A stretch of DNA of 64,000 nt from Pictodentalium vernedei (GCA_031216915.1 CM062292.1:75312956-75376955); one strand, 5' to 3'. Numbered from the stretch's first letter, positions 10,771-22,159 are shown. Numbers and translations are program-made. Notes: a model not told the origin generated them from the sequence alone.

Positions 10771-11197
10771 GCGGTTAGATTGAAAAACATTCATCCCTAA
10801 AATGCAACCTATCGAAAAGTCATGGCTAGCATCGGTCCACTCGCCAGCCTTTATAATTCATTATATTCAAAATGTTTTGCTGAACTTGAGGGAGTTTTGA
10901 AATTCAAGTCAATAGTTTAGAAATACATATTTTGGAAAGTGGAAATAATTGTTGGGTTTCTACATTGAGCAAGCGCACCTTTCAAAAAAATTCTGAATCC
11001 GCCCAAGGTTAGAAAATATAAAACTCAGTCTTACGTATCTGAACTAGCCATTAACCTCTAAGCTCGCCTCTATTGCGATTATTGACGTGTGCTGAACCAC
11101 CAACCCACTAATTTAAAACAAAATGGTTGAAGTCCAAGTTGCATGGGGAAAATTGGCTGCTTAAAGTTTCAATAGTTTAACATCGGTCTGTAGAGTG
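10771..11197. other. No gene seen
   Basis: AT-rich, only short frames, no repeat recognised. Confidence 0.5.
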
Positions 11198-11201
11198 TTA
11201 A

Positions 11202-11446
11202 CCCTTTATCTAACATAGCGGCCAAAAACGGCCAGAAAATTAACCAGAATATGTCTACCAAAATATAAAATATCTCGGAAATGCCTCAATAAAACCATAC
11301 AAATATGGATTTAGTTAGAACCAGCTCATGCAGCTGGTTCTAATGATATCAATATTTTTTAGGTTTTATTGAAAAATTGTGAAATTTGGGTTAAAAAAAT
11401 GTGAAATTTAATTTATTTTTTAAAATATACTGTGTTAGGTAAAGGG
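11202..11446 (+). mobile_element. Family D3 TTAA MITE
   Basis: TTAA at 11198-11201 and a decayed TTAT at 11447-11450. Ends CCCTTTATC and GGTAAAGGG. The centre is a different hairpin (TTAGAACCAGCT / AGCTGGTTCTAA) from D1 and D2. A partial relative lies at 50165-50350. Confidence 0.75.
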
Positions 11447-11465
11447 TTATTTATGGTATTTTGTA

Positions 11466-11722
11466 CAGTACGTGGTGAGTGGATTGTAACTAAATCACCC
11501 GCGGAGTGGAGTTATCACCCAAGCTATAACTTTTAAATTTTGTACATATCGACAAAAAACACAAGCAATGTTTCAGCCAATGGACCTCCGGGTTTAACCC
11601 GGAGGTCCATTGGCTGAAACTTTGCTTGTGCTGGTTATGCTTTGCAGTATATTTGCAATTATTGCTTGGGTGAAATCTCCACTCTGTGAGTGATTTAGTG
11701 ATAATACACTCTCCACGTACTG
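11466..11722 (+). mobile_element. Family E MITE, copy 2
   Basis: TA at 11464-11465 and 11723-11724, 257 bp, the same length as the nested copy at 6522. The hairpin centre GACCTCCGGGTTTAACCCGG is intact. Confidence 0.9.
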
Positions 11723-11728
11723 TATGTT

Positions 11729-11870
11729 CAGGGGTACGGGAGCGTGGCGAGTTACACTATTGAGATCAATCCGAAAAATCGAGGGTTCGAGCATGACCAG
11801 GGGTAACTGCGTTGTGTCCGTGGACAAGACACTAAATCCCAACTGCCCATGCGGGGGACGGACGGACGGA
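11729..11870 (+). mobile_element. SINE head fragment
   Basis: GGGAGCGTGGCGAGTTACAC and the B-box-like GAGGGTTCGAGCATGACC precede GCGTTGTGTCCGTGGACAAG, the junction word of the SINE family. The 3' half and tail are missing. Confidence 0.6.
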
Positions 11871-12023
11871 CACTCAAAAACATCTTGGGTTGATCTTTTC
11901 AAAAACAAGTCAATGGGATTCACACATAGAGAGTCTTATAAATAAAAGCAGCTCTATGATAAATTGTCTAAGAAGCCTAAAATATAGACTGTCCGGACAT
12001 GCATTGGAAACTCTATATAAATA

Positions 12024-12337
12024 CAGTTAAAACTAGAAGTCCTGTCACGAATTGTGCGCTTATCTAGGCTTAATTGTCCGTTAGAATTGCGCGCAATTGC
12101 CATATCGAATGGCACCCAAAGCACGGCAGTTTCTCCTGGTTACTCATTGCAAACACAGGCAATGTTTCTGCCAATGGACCTCCGGGTTACCCGGAGGTCC
12201 ATTGGCTGAAACATTGCTTGTGCAAAGGCCACGTGTACAGAATTTGATAGCCTTACTGTGGTTATAACGAGTAGATTAACGCGCAGATCGACGTGCTATT
12301 TGTGCGTATTTCATGACAGGACTTCTACTTTTAACTG
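12024..12337 (+). mobile_element. Family F MITE, intact reference copy
   Basis: TA at 12022-12023 and 12338-12339. Ends CAGTTAAAACTAGAAGTCC and GGACTTCTACTTTTAACTG. This 314-bp copy provides the empty-site sequence for the E insertion at 6520. Confidence 0.92.
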
Positions 12338-12369
12338 TACTTCTTTCTCCCGTTGCTTTATTATACCTA

Positions 12370-14190
12370 TGTTATATGGGATGTTTGTACGAAGACTAAG
12401 TCAACACTCCTAGGAAATCTACACTTGGATGCTCTACGAACAACAATAGAGGTCACTAGTGGGACAAGTCATCAACTTATTTACAGGGAATCTGGATTCA
12501 TACAACTCAAATAGCGCAGACGACGTCACAAATTAGTAAACCTATATTCACAAACATGCCAAACTACATTAGGCTTCTCATTCCGCGACCTGTATCAGAA
12601 TTGACTTATTACCCGCTAAGATCTTCGAACTTGTTAAGGGAAATTAATTGCAACACGAATAGGTTTTCTACCTCGTTTCTGCCATCAGCGGTAAAACTTT
12701 GGAACGACTCCAGTGCAAAACTGCAGAACAACAGTTCCGCAGATCAATTTAAGGAGAAACTTGCAATTAACGACAATGTCGTCTCTGGGTTTTATTATGT
12801 GGGTGGAAGAAGGGAACAAATGGATTTAAATTGTAGTGATTTAAACGGGCATAAATTTGAGAGATTCATAAGTGATAATCCTTCTTGTAGCGGCGGTCAT
12901 ATATGTGAAGACACTGAACACTATCCCGGACGAAATGGTTTCGCGCGCCAAAGGCGCGCAGGGACGGTTTGGGACAAGCCCCTTTCGACCCTCTTTAACA
13001 GTATGTGATTCGATTTGTCTAGGGTGGCCGTGGTAAAGGAGGAAAGTGTTAAGATACTTAGCGGCGTCTATGATTCCGTCTGCTTTTCTTAGGAGGTGGC
13101 TGAGTTGGTGAGGTCTAGCCCTCGCAGCTGCCGGTGGTGAAGAGTTCTTTGGTGTTGTTCTCAGGTAGTGGTTGCTGATACCCTCTAATCCTATTCTGAG
13201 CATGTTGCCTTTGCATCCGCGATCTTTCAAGGTCTTAATATGAGCTTGTAGATATATAAGGTGGTCGTTGTCTCTGGCCTTTTCTCCTAGGATACTTTCC
13301 ACGGACTCCGCGGTGTTTGCTTCCTAGATGGTGTCCCGGTCGAAAAAAGCAGGAAGAGCAAGAGTGGGTTTAGCGACATGTGCGATGTCAGCCTCAACTT
13401 CCTGCTCCACACACAGACCATCCTCCTCCATCTCTTCTTCGGGGGAAGAGTGTAATGGGCTGGAGGTTAGACTATTACCTGGCGAACCAGCGTCCTCCGG
13501 ACCTTCCACCGGAGTGGAGGGAACCTGAGCTCGACGTGGAACGGATAGGGGTAGCAGGCGTTGAGCGTTCAGTGCCATGATTAGCCTCCCTCTCTTCCTT
13601 CTCCGTCTTTTTCTTTTCCATGAACACCGTCAGTCGGCGGGCATCGCGTCGTCTGGCGGAAGATCCCTTCTTTCTTTTCCTTTTTTCTTCTGGCTGTTCT
13701 TTGCCTGTGTTCGGCGCTTGTCATCATCCTTTTGCAAGTCCGAGTCACTTGGAGGGTGACCAGTGCGGGGGGGGGGGGATCCCCTCACGAAAGGTACTAA
13801 ACCTCTCCAAGGACGTCGGTTCGGCTTCTCTATCAAAATCCACTGTCAGGTGAATTTTAACCTTGAGCGCCTGGATACTCCAGATGGTAGCAAGGGTTGC
13901 CTTCACTCTGACAAGTGTTTCTTGGATAACAAGTGGGAGCTCCATTGTTCAGTAGTTAGCACCTTGGAATCCAAGGTGCGAAATGAGATGGAAACCACTT
14001 GAATGATCCTGAACACTATTTACTGATGTGTCCTTTATATGGAAAGAAATCCTCTTCTAACAAAATTGGGCCACACCACTAATATCACTCTTATGTTATA
14101 TGGGAACCTGGAAAACTGCTTTGGAAAACGCCAAACAAAAAACGGGAAACAATTAGATTCGAGTGAACACTTATTAGCCAGTGGAAATGA
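12370..14190 (+). mobile_element. LINE (non-LTR retrotransposon) 3' fragment, decayed and interrupted
   Basis: The 3' end of a reverse-transcriptase ORF, seen by translation. One frame from about 12395 reads LGNLHLDALRTTIEVTSGTS then HQLIYRESGF and RRRRHKLVNLY. It has an in-frame TAG at 12512-12514 and shifts frame near 12550. The next frame (ATG 12556) reads PNYIRLLIP, then FSTSFLPSAVKLWNDSS and, near 12900, ICEDTEHY. After the nested element the frame resumes at about 14006 with EHYLLMCPLYGKK. These motifs (RRRxHKL, FxPSxxxLWN, EDTEHxxxxCPLY) are typical of the RT C-terminal region of CR1/L2/jockey-like LINEs as I know them. The endonuclease and catalytic RT core are missing. Clade is not assigned; a dead fragment. 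Confidence 0.8.
12925..14008 (-). mobile_element. ORF1/gag-like retroelement, copy 1, nested in the LINE
   Basis: Eleven-base target duplication CTGAACACTAT at 12914-12924 and 14009-14019. On the minus strand it reads as a basic, Ser/Pro-rich nucleic-acid-binding type of protein. A block LATIWSIQALKVKIHLTVDF is followed by Lys/Arg-rich and acidic stretches. A later segment (ORF at 12841-13302) has LIYLQAHIKTLKDRG and a Leu-rich helix. The 3' end carries GCGCGCCTTTGGCGCGCG, a small hairpin. A second copy lies at 27868-28760. No RT, integrase or long terminal repeat is seen. The family is uncertain; it may be a non-autonomous partner of a retrotransposon. It looks broken, with several interruptions. 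Confidence 0.6.
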
Positions 14191-14457
14191 ATCCTGATAA
14201 GACATTTGCTGTGTTGGGTGAGATATTTTTTATATATTTTTTTTTTTTTTTTTTTTTTGGGGGGGGGGGGGTGCTTATAATACCTTCCTATGCATACCAG
14301 AATGCCTCCACACTCGATAGGTAAAAGATATTTTAGAGATGACCGGATGTAGTGATGTACTTTCTTTCCAGTTCACTTTATCAGTTTCTGTTTTACGTAC
14401 AGTTACACTTGCACCATTATATTGTATTTTTCGTAGGGTACGGCGTTAATATAGGCA
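14191..14457. other. T22/G13 tract, no gene
   Basis: T22 at 14237-14258 directly followed by G13 at 14259-14271. Confidence 0.6.
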
Positions 14458-14870
14458 TTGCCTGTTCGAAAACCACATTTTATTGAGGAAATAAAATTAT
14501 TGTTTAAAAAAACAGTTGTGCTAAATGGTTTAGAAGATTTTACCAAATTACCTCTAGCAGCACACTGGAACTATTTATTGTCTGAACAAGAACGGAGGAG
14601 GTTTGAAGCTACCTTTCCTTATCAGTCTTATACCGCGGCTTCGTTTCAAGAAAATATATGTTCGGCTGAATGAAAACTTAATTTTAAGAACTATTCCAGT
14701 TAAAAAAAAATGGTAATGATTTCTACCACAGAAGTCTTTTAATCATAATCTTGAAAGTCTTTATCCTGTTACAGTTTTAGTTTGCAAGTTAGATCAGTTG
14801 TCCACTTACCAAAATATCAGATTTCGGGAGGCTGTCTCACCTGGAAGTCTGTCTCCACATTAAAAAAACT
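14458..14870 (+). pseudogene. Coding-like remnant, unassigned
   Basis: A 71-residue frame (14458-14673, LPLAAHWNYLLSEQERRRFE) and, after a frame change, an open stretch near 14745-14860 (LESLYPVTVLVCKLDQLSTY). Composition looks protein-like but I do not recognise it. It may be the 5' part of the decayed gene at 16230-18600, which shares strand and lies beyond two insertions. Confidence 0.3.
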
Positions 14871-14909
14871 CTTCAGGAAAACAATAAAATTGTTTTAACA
14901 TTGGTCGTA

Positions 14910-15198
14910 CAGTACGTGGAGAGTGGATTGTTACTAAATAACCCGCGGAGTGGAGTTATCACCCAAACTATAACTTTCAAATTTTATACATATGGACAAA
15001 AAACACAAGCACATTTTATACATATGGACAAAAAACGCAAGCAATGTTTCAGCCAATGGACCTCCGGGTTTAACCCGGAGGTCCATTGGCTGAAACTTTG
15101 CCTGTGCTTTTTATGCTTGGCAACGAATTTGTAATTATTGCTTTGGTGGAATCTCCACTCTGCGGGTGATTTAGTGATAATACACTCTCCGCGTACTG
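14910..15198 (+). mobile_element. Family E MITE with a 33-bp internal duplication
   Basis: TA at 14908-14909 and 15199-15200. Longer than the other copies because the stretch ending ATACATATGGACAAAAAACG occurs twice in a row (around 14985-15042). Confidence 0.9.
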
Positions 15199-15263
15199 TA
15201 AGTAATGTGTTTATATGTGATCTTTATCAAGCCAAATGCAATTTCCCAGACATGTCTTACACC

Positions 15264-15911
15264 CAGAGACGTGGCTAGAGGTTTCCATTTGTGTGTGTGT
15301 GTGTGTGGGGGGGGGGGGGGGGTGGGGGGGGGGGGGTATGGTTGTGAATTTCCAACTAGAAGGAGGGGACGGGATGGGGAACCATTAGTTCCTCCCCTAG
15401 TTGGAAAGGCGGCATAAAATTGATTCTAGTTACTGAAATGCCAACACATTTATGATAGAATTATCAGGTTATTATTATTTGTTATTATTCTGGGAATTGA
15501 ATATGTGGTAAACAAATACAAATGAACAATTTACACTGTCCTAACATTAAATCAGATCTTATGCGGGAATGATCAATTTTCGATGTTTCATCATTTTGTA
15601 ACTGTGAATGATGGAATTAACTCGGGATAACGTTTTTACATGATTTGAGTTTCTTGAAGTGCATTACGAGGATTTTTTTTATTACGATAAGTAAACTTAC
15701 CATTGAAATCTCGTACCGATTGACATCATGCATACTTGTGAAGCTCAATACTGCGTACACAATAGTTGTAAATAGCAACAGTTTGAATTTTTGCCGATTT
15801 GAAACCGAGTTGGAATTTTGGGAAGTACAACCAACTATAGGAAATTGTGGCCAGGATTGGGGGGGGGGGGGGGTGATGACATATCCTCACCCCCCTCTCG
15901 CCACGTCCCTG
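15264..15911 (+). mobile_element. Family M hAT-like MITE, copy 1
   Basis: Ends CAGAGACGTGGCTAGAGG and CTCGCCACGTCCCTG are inverted repeats. They are flanked by 8-bp near-identical duplications CTTACACC (15256-15263) and CTTACATC (15912-15919). Eight-base duplications with CA...TG ends are characteristic of hAT transposons. A hairpin on AATTTCCAACTAG lies near 15347-15405. G16/G13 at 15307-15336 and G15 at 15859-15873 are inside. A reverse-oriented relative is at 46852-47573. Confidence 0.85.
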
Positions 15912-16664
15912 CTTACATCCGCATTTTAAATACACAACTTTTTGTAATTCGATTGATGTTTTCTGAGCGATTAGAAAAATCGTTTCTATAATGTAACTAA
16001 TTCTGTGGTAACAGCATAAAAATCTGTTAAATCTGGTGGTAGACAACGAGAAACGTTTGGCAGAAAAATTCATAAAATCGCTCTTTTTGAGACATAGTTG
16101 AGAGATGTACTACTTTTAAATTTCCGGTTATCTCAATTCGAAGGAAGCAATTTGCAGTTAAAAATTAAATGTATTACTCTTCTGAAGAACATTAATAAAT
16201 TACACAAAGCTTATTTGGAAGCTGAATAACAAAACAGTCAACTGAAAAAGTGTACTTTGGACTCTTTGCGAGACAACCGACCAAACATCAAATTTACAAA
16301 AAAGTCAACGTAGTGTACATGTACAATCACAAAAGTTAAAAACTTGCGCTGAAAAAGCACCCTGTTTTGCAGAAAGCTATTGTTTAACGCCTACGACTTT
16401 AAAACTAAAAGCTGACGATGGAACTTCATATAACTTAAATCTAATTAACGAAAACGAAAATGTAGAAAATAAATTTGATGAGGAAAAATTAAAACAGATA
16501 GTGTACATTTTGGACAGTTTTTTCATTAGTGATGCGCTCACCACGAAATTGTGGTTTTATCGGAGAATCTTCCCGGAGGGCATTTGGTTGAACGATTTCG
16601 TAATAGTTTAAATACACTGGCTGAATTTGAAAGGACGCCTGGTAATACACCAGGAGCATGTGTA

Positions 16665-16978
16665 CAGTTATTCCTAGAAGTCCTGTCATGAAATGCGCAC
16701 AAATAGCACGTCGATCTGCGCGTTAATCTACGCGTTATGACCGTCGCAAGGCTATCAAATTCTGTACACATGGCGTACGCACAAGCAATATTTCAGCCAA
16801 TGGACCTCCGGGTAACCCGGAGGTCCATTGGCAGAAACATTGCCTGTGTTTGCTTTGAGTAACCAGGAGAACGTGACGTGCTTTGGATGCCACTGGATAT
16901 GGCAATTGCGCACAACTCTTACGCGCAATTAAACCAAGATAAGCGCGCAGTTCATGACATGACTTCTAGTTTTAAATG
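16665..16978 (-). mobile_element. Family F MITE inside the decayed gene
   Basis: TA at 16663-16664 and 16979-16980, 314 bp. Right end CTAGTTTTAAATG. It interrupts the coding fragment just after TPGACVQL. Confidence 0.9.
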
Positions 16979-17157
16979 TAAGTATTAAAAATGAACTCAT
17001 TTCCTTTCCGAAAGAACTTTCACTTGAAGGTAAACCAGGTAAACTTCGTCTAAAAATATCAGATGACGGCACCAAAATTAGTAGACTCTCCTCATTCTTA
17101 ATTTTACCATTCTCCGTTCTTGATGACAATACAAATACAAAGTCAGGGCCAATTGCT

Positions 17158-17189
<32 letters not shown>

Positions 17190-17750
17190 CCAAACTGTCG
17201 CTATTATAAACTTCAGGTAATCTTTTGATGATTTGAAAAAATCATGTTTTCCGGTATTTGACGAAATAAATCAATTAAGTTCTGATCGAAAAATTTTTGT
17301 AAACGATAAAGTATTTGATTTGTAATTTTTTTTGGGCGGTGATACAAAATTTCTCAAAATGTGTTTGGGGTTATGTGGATCGACCGGAGAATATGCCTGT
17401 ATTTGGTGTAAGATATTAAAACATGATATAGGGGATATGACTAAACTTTTATCATTCAGAAATGATGTTTAGAACTGTCGTGGGTATTAATGAAGAATTA
17501 CCTAATAGAAAGAACGGAGTAAAATTCGGCCCTTAACACAATATAGAACCATAACATATCGTGTCTGGTGAGCTACATTTAATGATGCGCATATTAATGT
17601 ATTGTTACGCAACCTCATTGACGATGCAAAAGAAAAAGACGACAATGCAAATGTTTCCGTGGAAACATCCGATTATTTAAATAAAAGTTGACAAACATTC
17701 AACATTTGGATACCAAAATTTGGAAAGGAAGAAATAGATTTTTGTTAGAT

Positions 17751-18470
17751 GGCGTGTAATAAACACAGAACGACACACGTGTGAATGGATTAATCGATAT
17801 GGCACTCGTGTCATATCGATTAACCCATTCACATGCGTGTGTCGTTCTGTGTATGGACTTCTTTGTCCGGGTTTATATGAAAATTTATGCAACGAATTTT
17901 AGATTTATTGTGCATTGTCGTTCATAATGATCCCCATCTACTGCAACACTGAACCATGCGGAAAATGAAAATCTGCTCCGCACACATATGCGGAACGGAA
18001 ATCGTTGACGGACTATTTTTAAATAGAAGCGAAATTTCACTGGAATTTTCTACACATCATGCAGCGTAATTGTAATTTGAATAGCCAGCGATAGCTGAAA
18101 ACTGTCCCCTGAGTTTCAATGTGTTCTGTGTGCCAGTAGACACATAGAACACGGTGGAACTCAGGGGCGAAATAGTAACATGGATTCCCCCTCGCAAATA
18201 TGGTTGGCAATAAAATGTGGGGTTTTTTGATAGTTGTCAAATCATTTGCTGAGTGGCTTTCTAATAATTGTTTTTTTATAGACGAGAAGGCGTGTAATAA
18301 ACACAGAACGACACACGTGTGAATGGATTAATCGATATGGCACTCGTGCCATATCGATTAACCCATTCACATGCGTGTGTCGTTATGTGTATGGACTTCT
18401 TTATCCGGGTTTGATATGGAAATTTATGCAACGAATTTTAGATTTATTGTGCATTGTAGTTCATAATGAT
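17751..18470. repeat. Tandem duplication of about 181 bp flanking a family G element
   Basis: 17751-17931 and 18289-18470 are about 97 percent alike by eye. Each starts GGCGTGTAATAAACACAG, carries the family H hairpin (GAACGACACACGTGTGAATG / CATTCACATGCGTGTGTCG) and ends in part of the decayed gene (TTTATGCAACGAATTTTAG). Between them, 17932-18288, is the body of a family G element with hairpin GTCCCCTGAGTTTCAATGTG / GGAACTCAGGGGC. Confidence 0.8.
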
Positions 18471-18651
18471 ACTCTTGACATAACAACAAAAATATGGCGT
18501 GGTTTTGTGGACCAGCACAGCTTTATCTGTTCCACGCAATGTGGATCAAAACCGAGAGAGTTTATTTTTAGTAAATGTAAAAGCTCGGTGGGACTTTTCT
18601 CTCGCTAGCTGATAAAAGGAAAGGATGCCAACCAGAAAGAGTCACCCCGTA

Positions 18652-18909
18652 CAGTACGTGGAGAGTGTATTATCACTAAATCATCTGCAGAGTGGAGATT
18701 CCACCCAAGCAATAATTGCAAATTTGTTGCAAAGCATAACCAGCACAAGCAAAGTTTCAGCCAATGGACCTCCGGGTTAAACCCGGAGGTCCATTGGCTG
18801 AAACATTGCTTGTGTTTTTTTGTCGATATGTACAAAATTTGAAAGTTATAGCTTGGGTGATAACTCCACCCCGCGGATGATTTAGTTACAATCCACTCTC
18901 CACGTACTG
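18652..18909 (-). mobile_element. Family E MITE, reverse orientation
   Basis: TA at 18650-18651 and 18910-18911. It begins with the CAGTACGTGGAGAGTGTATT arm that is on the right in other copies. Confidence 0.9.
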
Positions 18910-19192
18910 TATATACACTGTTTAGTTTATCATGTGCCATTTTTCATTTCCTCGCACGGCTCACTTAGAAAATTTAGTGGCCAGTCAGCTGAAAAAGTCA
19001 ATGGCGACATCAAGGTTGTTATAACTTGTTCTCCAATCCCTTTTTGCTGTAATTTGTGGCAAATAAAATATGTTTAAACAAATAAACAACAATTGATATT
19101 ATTGATGTAATGAACAATTGTTACCAATGTAGTGAATATCAATGGAATATGTCATCAATACAATCATTTTTCACATCTGTATTTGTCCATAA

Positions 19193-21088
19193 ACCCCAGT
19201 TCAGACAGAAGCATTTTGGACGAATCTAATCTTATTGTATTAGACGCGTGTCTGGTCGCACATAATACCCGTTGATTCAGATGCACGCATTACCTCGTAA
19301 TATCATTCACAGAAACGAGTTTAAGAAAAATTTGACATCCAAATTTCTTACATGTTATTCCACTTTTGTCAATTGTGACAATCCATACTGCCCTGACTGC
19401 TCCTAGTAAACTTGTAATCAACAATAACTCTAACAGATGTATACATAATGCAATCTACACACTCTCTGCTTTTATCTGGAACCCTCGTCCTGGGCAAACT
19501 TGCTGCTCACTCCAACAAGTACACCATAAAGACGTTCAACACCCCTATAGGAATCTGTCGTCGGTAATATCGAAGAGCACTTGCTGAGCGCTGGCGGTGA
19601 TGTATTTCATCATTATCTAAGGGCTAGTCCATGGAGAGGGATAGGGTGCATCACCGATGGCGCTCAGTAAGCAGGCGCATTCGTAGAGCACCCTAAATAT
19701 GATGCCCTCCGAGTGCGCCAGTCGACATTAACTGGTTGAGTGCAAGATTTTTTTGGTGGTAGGAGCACTTCTTATCAATATTTGTTTATTTGTTTATTGC
19801 AAATTATTGGAGAGTGCCTGCAGGCACTCTCCAATAACTTGTGATAACACAAATCTATGTGAACTAATTTTTATTCTCTTGTGACTGACTTTGATACACA
19901 AGCAATGAATATGAAGATGTTAGCATGGTACCCTCACTTTTTCCTAAAGCCATGATAGTGGATTCCAGCACTCAACCAGTTAACGTTCAGTTTACACAGA
20001 TTTATCCCTTTATCACCCTCCGAACGATATCGAGTACTTGGTGGGACCTGGCACTGAGCAGACGGGTGATCCCCAAGAGCGGCTAGTTTTGTACCAATGT
20101 ACCAATGTATCAATCCCAAACCACCGATCTCCAACTGGCTTTTGTGCCGGATAGCATCCTGCAAATAAAACTTGGCAATGAAGAAACCCGAGCTCCAGTT
20201 CCAACTTAGCCTCACATACTTTTTCCCCCTGACCATTTGGCCACAGTCTGTCTGCAACTACACTTCCTTCCAGGGGGTGACAGGTAGACAACCAATCTGG
20301 CTATGCCACCCCCTACAGTATAATATTTACTAAACTGGTAAAATATATGTATTTGTAACCATTATTTATGTACAGTACGTGGAGAGTGGATTGTAACTAA
20401 ATCACCCGCGGAGTGGAGTTATCACCCGAGCTATAACTTTCAAATTTTGTACATATCGACAGAAAACACAAGCAATGTTTCAGCCAATGGACCTCCGGGT
20501 TTAACCCGGAGGTCCATTGGCTGAAACTTTGCTTGTGCTGGTCAGGCTTTGCGTCAAATTTGCAATTATTGCTTGGGTGGAATCTCCACTCTGCGGGTGA
20601 TTTAGTGATAATACACTCTCCACGTACTGTATACTGTGAATAAATTATCTGAATCTGAATCTGAATCTCCGAATCTGATTCAATTGCCCGGTATACTTGT
20701 GATAGTCTCCTTGGGTTGTTAACACTTTCCCCACTGAGCCCGCTTTGGGCATTTCTAACATAATCAGTTTGAATCAGTTGTAAATTTGGTTCCCTGTTCT
20801 GTCAACAGGGATTCCCTAATTAGCATAAATCCTGATGCGAACGATAATACCAGAACACAACCGAACACCGGCGGAACATTAGATTTGTCGCTAGTTCGAG
20901 TGTCTGAATCAAACGACGCATCGAATCTGATAGACGCCTTAAATGCGTCGCTCTCAGGCAAAAATTCATCGGAAATGCGACTGAATGATTTATTTGATTC
21001 AAACAGACGAATGATTGACGGATATGATTCAAATAGAATCCAATATTTCATTAGATTCGTCCAAAATGCGTCCGTCAGAACTGGGGGT
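19193..21088. mobile_element. Family O: paired terminal repeats, about 1.9 kb
   Basis: ACCCCAGTTCAGACAGAAGC plus TTTTGGACGAATCTAAT at 19193-19230 is inverted at 21050-21088 (ATTAGATTCGTCCAAAATGC then GTCAGAACTGGGGGT). Inside are a family K hairpin (19802-19839, GGAGAGTGCCTGCAGGCACT), an inverted pair TTAACTGGTTGAGTGC / GCACTCAACCAGTTAA (19729-19744 and 19972-19987), an E MITE, (GAATCT)n at 20650-20680 and no convincing ORF. A third, lone end lies at 22160-22206. Confidence 0.55.
20373..20629 (+). mobile_element. Family E MITE, copy inside family O
   Basis: TA at 20371-20372 and 20630-20631, 257 bp, with an intact centre. Confidence 0.92.
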
Positions 21089-21239
21089 TAGAGAAAAGCA
21101 GTCATCCCTATCCCGCATGACAATTCCAGTCACGCATGATGGTAAATTTATTTGTGCTTAAGGACTATGTTAGCCCCAATGGAAGGACCATAATTACCAC
21201 TCAATCTATAAGTTACTAGTCGATTGCCATAAGTTTGGA

Positions 21240-21740
21240 GGCCCATTAAAACTCCATAATTTCAGTGACGTCATTCGACGAAGCCGGGCCGCGGGCGATA
21301 ATGGTATAAATAGCCATTAGCGGCCCGCGGCCCGGCTATTTTTAGATTCCATGGTCTAATGAATTACTCCCATTCGGATGACGTCCCTTTGTATTTCTGA
21401 ACTGAAGTCGAACGCACGATCGAAACAGAAATATCGAACCGACGTAAGTGATTATTTCTGTGCTGAAATGAAGCACTATCAGATGGAAACAAGTTTCATT
21501 GCACTGTGAATCGGTCGCACTGTAAGTATACTGATAAAATCATCGTTCGTTCGTTACAACGGCCTGGTAATAATAGTAATAACATGATTGTTGTCAGGCA
21601 TCATGATTCATTAGCGGCCCTGCAGCAATGATGAACAGTCCTTGGGCTTATTAACGGCCCTTGACTTCGCCTCGGGCCTTTAATAAACCCCCGGTCTGTT
21701 CATCATTGCTGCAGGGCCGCTAATGAACCACAATGCCCTC
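21240..21740. repeat. Two strong hairpins (family L and a GGGCCGCGGGC hairpin)
   Basis: Hairpin one pairs AGCCGGGCCGCGGGC (21282-21296) with GCCCGCGGCCCGGCT (21323-21337). Hairpin two pairs 21607-21638 with 21696-21727 (TTCATTAGCGGCCCTGCAGC / GCTGCAGGGCCGCTAATGAA). Its loop is itself palindromic (GGGCTTATTAACGGCCC / GGGCCTTTAATAAACCC). Related to 57245-57490. Confidence 0.8.
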
Positions 21741-21854
21741 CAAAATCATGTTATTGTTATATTATTTGTGTGTTTAAGGGACCACTTCTGTACAATGGCA
21801 AATTATGACCGCAACATGGGGATAAAGTTTAGTTCAGTCAATCGTTTATATATA

Positions 21855-22045
21855 GAATATACCCATAGTAGCTTGGTGTACCAAATGTTCACCACTCGTG
21901 GTGAAGTAGTGTTAACCGCGCGCCAAAACCAATTGTTCACCACTCGTGGTGAAGTGGTGTTAACCGCGAGCCTTTGGAACGCGGTTAACACCACTTCACC
22001 ACGAGTGGTGAACATTTGGTACACCAAGCCACTTTGGGTATATTT
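21855..22045. repeat. Hairpin with about 50-bp arms and a third arm copy in the loop
   Basis: Arms 21871-21920 and 21980-22029 pair along GCTTGGTGTACCAAATGTTC and ACCACTTCACCACGAGTGGT. A further direct copy (GTTCACCACTCGTGGTGAAG, 21934-21968) sits in the loop. Pairing continues outside as ATATACCCA / TGGGTATAT. Confidence 0.88.
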
Positions 22046-22159
22046 TATTTATACCATGGTCGTCACATTATTAAGAAACGCTATTATTTTTTCTCGATTT
22101 TACTGAGCTGCAGACGTATATACATGCGAATCTGTTTTTAACATGAGCATCTGTGGGCG

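Larger units (their letters stand above)
16230..18600 (+). pseudogene. Decayed gene of a multicopy invertebrate family (GGDxKFL/YACxWC type)
   Basis: Coding fragments in order on the plus strand: about 16333-16611 (AESYCLTPTTLKLKADDGTS, then IVYILDSFFISDALTTKLW); 16612-16660 (FERTPGNTPGACVQL); 16995-17150 (GKPGKLRLKISDDGTKISRL then SSFLILPFSVLDD); 17287-17470 (FFLGGDTKFLKMCLGLCGST then GEYACIWCK). A TAA interrupts at about 17320, a TAG lies at 17469-17471, and several frame changes occur. A further trace is GELHL near 17572. I recall proteins with RISGDGARxxRxSSF...FLGGDxKFLL...YACxWC in many invertebrate genomes in high copy, probably transposon-associated, but have no name for the family. 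It is cut by an F MITE, an A28 run and a tandem duplication. Clearly dead. Confidence 0.6.

Noticed and set aside
13324-13580. Separate small genes on both strands at 13.3-13.9 kb
   Set aside because: They fall within the ORF1-like retroelement. Plus-strand frames are antisense shadows.
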